Shown: positions 63,504 through 64,000 of the stretch, one piece after another
Layout of the letters: every line of letters starts with the position of its first letter
Numbering within the stretch: position 1 is the first letter of the stretch
Origin: Novosphingobium sp. G106
Lineage (GTDB): Bacteria; Pseudomonadota; Alphaproteobacteria; Sphingomonadales; Sphingomonadaceae
Length of the DNA: 64,000 nucleotides
Reading direction: 5' to 3'
Assembly (NCBI RefSeq): GCF_019075875.1
Contig: NZ_JAHOOZ010000001.1
Location: 4,278,001 to 4,342,000 of the forward strand
The notes under the pieces: model-generated
What the model saw: the letters and a program-made list of their open reading frames with translations, nothing else
Told to the model about the DNA's origin: nothing
Database searches by the model: none
Program-made: the position numbers and the translations under genes

Positions 63504-64000
63504 GCGGCGACTCCCATTTCCTTGAGTTTGGCGACCAGTGCGTCGACGTCGGCGACCTTGATGCCGGCGCTGCGCACGGGCGGCTCGGTGACCTTGAGCG
63601 TCTTGAGGCGCGGCGCGGTGTCGACGCCGTAGTCGGCAGGCGTCTTGTTCGCGAGCGGCTTGGACTTCGCCTTCATGATGTTGGGCAGCGAAGCATAGCG
63701 CGGCTCGTTGAGGCGCAGGTCGGTGGTGACGATGGCGGGAAGCGACAGCTTCACCGTCTCGAGGCCGCCGTCGACTTCACGCTTCACCGTGACCGAATCG
63801 CCGTCGACGGTGACTTCGGAAGCGAAAGTGCCCTGCGGACGGCCGGTGAGGGCGGCGAGCATCTGGCCGGTCTGGTTGCAGTCGTCGTCGATCGCCTGCT
63901 TGCCGAGGATGACGAGACCCGGGGTCTCTTCGGCCATGATCGCCTTGAGGATCTTGGCGACGGCCAGCGGCTCGACGTCGTCCTCGACAGTCACCAGGAT
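63500..64000 (-). CDS. etfB: Electron transfer flavoprotein subunit beta, C-terminal part (5' end outside window)
   Basis: The frame stays open to the window edge; the internal ATG at 63994 is not the start, since codons before it continue the fold. Seen: [20 protein letters not shown] (the AMP-binding region), [20 protein letters not shown] with the recognition-loop Arg, and [11 protein letters not shown]. The N-terminal third is missing. It is the smaller, AMP-binding partner of EtfA and is translationally coupled to it. Confidence 0.95.
   Translation of the reverse strand: MLVTVEDDVEPLAVAKILKAIMAEETPGLVILGKQAIDDDCNQTGQMLAALTGRPQGTFASEVTVDGDSVTVKREVDGGLETVKLSLPAIVTTDLRLNEPRYASLPNIMKAKSKPLANKTPADYGVDTAPRLKTLKVTEPPVRSAGIKVADVDALVAKLKEMGVAA

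Noticed and set aside
1..64000. CRISPR arrays, tRNA or rRNA genes, insertion sequences, prophage genes
   Set aside because: No regularly spaced repeats, RNA gene signatures, transposases, integrases or phage structural genes were seen on either strand.

Overview
The window looks like a high-GC alphaproteobacterial chromosome segment, most likely from the Sphingomonadales (Sphingomonas/Novosphingobium type). The basis is the set of lineage-typical genes: SciP (CtrA inhibitor), a TrcR/DUF1013 regulator, DUF1192, a bactofilin paired with an M23 peptidase, and the order proA-nadD-rsfS-rlmH-envC-ctpA. I see no rRNA, tRNA, insertion sequence, prophage or CRISPR array.

Layout. 1-13 kb: the end of a spermidine-synthase-like gene, gamma-carbonic anhydrase, a two-gene DNA repair unit (ATP-dependent ligase plus beta-CASP-like exonuclease), clpA, a quinone oxidoreductase, a GST, trcR and an acyl-CoA ligase. 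12.9-21.3 kb: envelope and housekeeping genes (bactofilin, M23 peptidase, proA, nadD, rsfS, rlmH, EnvC-like protein, ctpA, dsbB, coq7). 22-27 kb: a type I secretion system (TolC-like channel, ABC transporter, HlyD-like adaptor) with no visible substrate gene. 27-43.7 kb: a surface-polysaccharide region, all on the minus strand. It holds CDP-glucose-derived 3,6-dideoxysugar genes (rfbF, rfbG, rfbH), a sugar reductase, a NeuB-like synthase, a thiamine-diphosphate enzyme, a HAD phosphatase, a Wza-like exporter and a Wzz-like chain-length protein. It continues with a GtrB/GtrA-like lipid-sugar pair, two polytopic glycosyltransferases and a TylF-like methyltransferase. 43.9-52.6 kb: fabI, yihY-like, dnaJ-like, pdxH, a CDF transporter, PhzF, a serine hydrolase, mnmA and sciP. 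52.8-57.2 kb: an RND efflux pair. 57.2-64 kb: DUF445, GNAT, and a catabolic group (SnoaL-like, enoyl-CoA hydratase, phosphotransferase, zinc alcohol dehydrogenase) ending in etfA/etfB.

The most interesting biology is the sugar locus. The combination of rfbFGH with a thiamine-diphosphate C-C bond-forming enzyme and a reductase resembles synthesis of a branched-chain 3,6-dideoxyhexose of the yersiniose type. A NeuB-like PEP-condensing enzyme and a HAD phosphatase are added, with no CMP-sugar synthetase, so the product may be a new branched or higher-carbon sugar. The GtrB-like/GtrA/GT-C genes suggest lipid-linked sugar donors used in the periplasm.

A major caveat: six genes (tolC-like, wza-like, rfbH, rfbG, the RND permease and the alcohol dehydrogenase) carry eight reading-frame breaks between them. 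Seven of the eight lie in runs of 6-7 G or C. Removing or adding one base restores full family-length proteins, and in rfbH it restores the exact iron-sulfur cysteine spacing. Homopolymer sequencing error is the simplest explanation; phase variation is the alternative.
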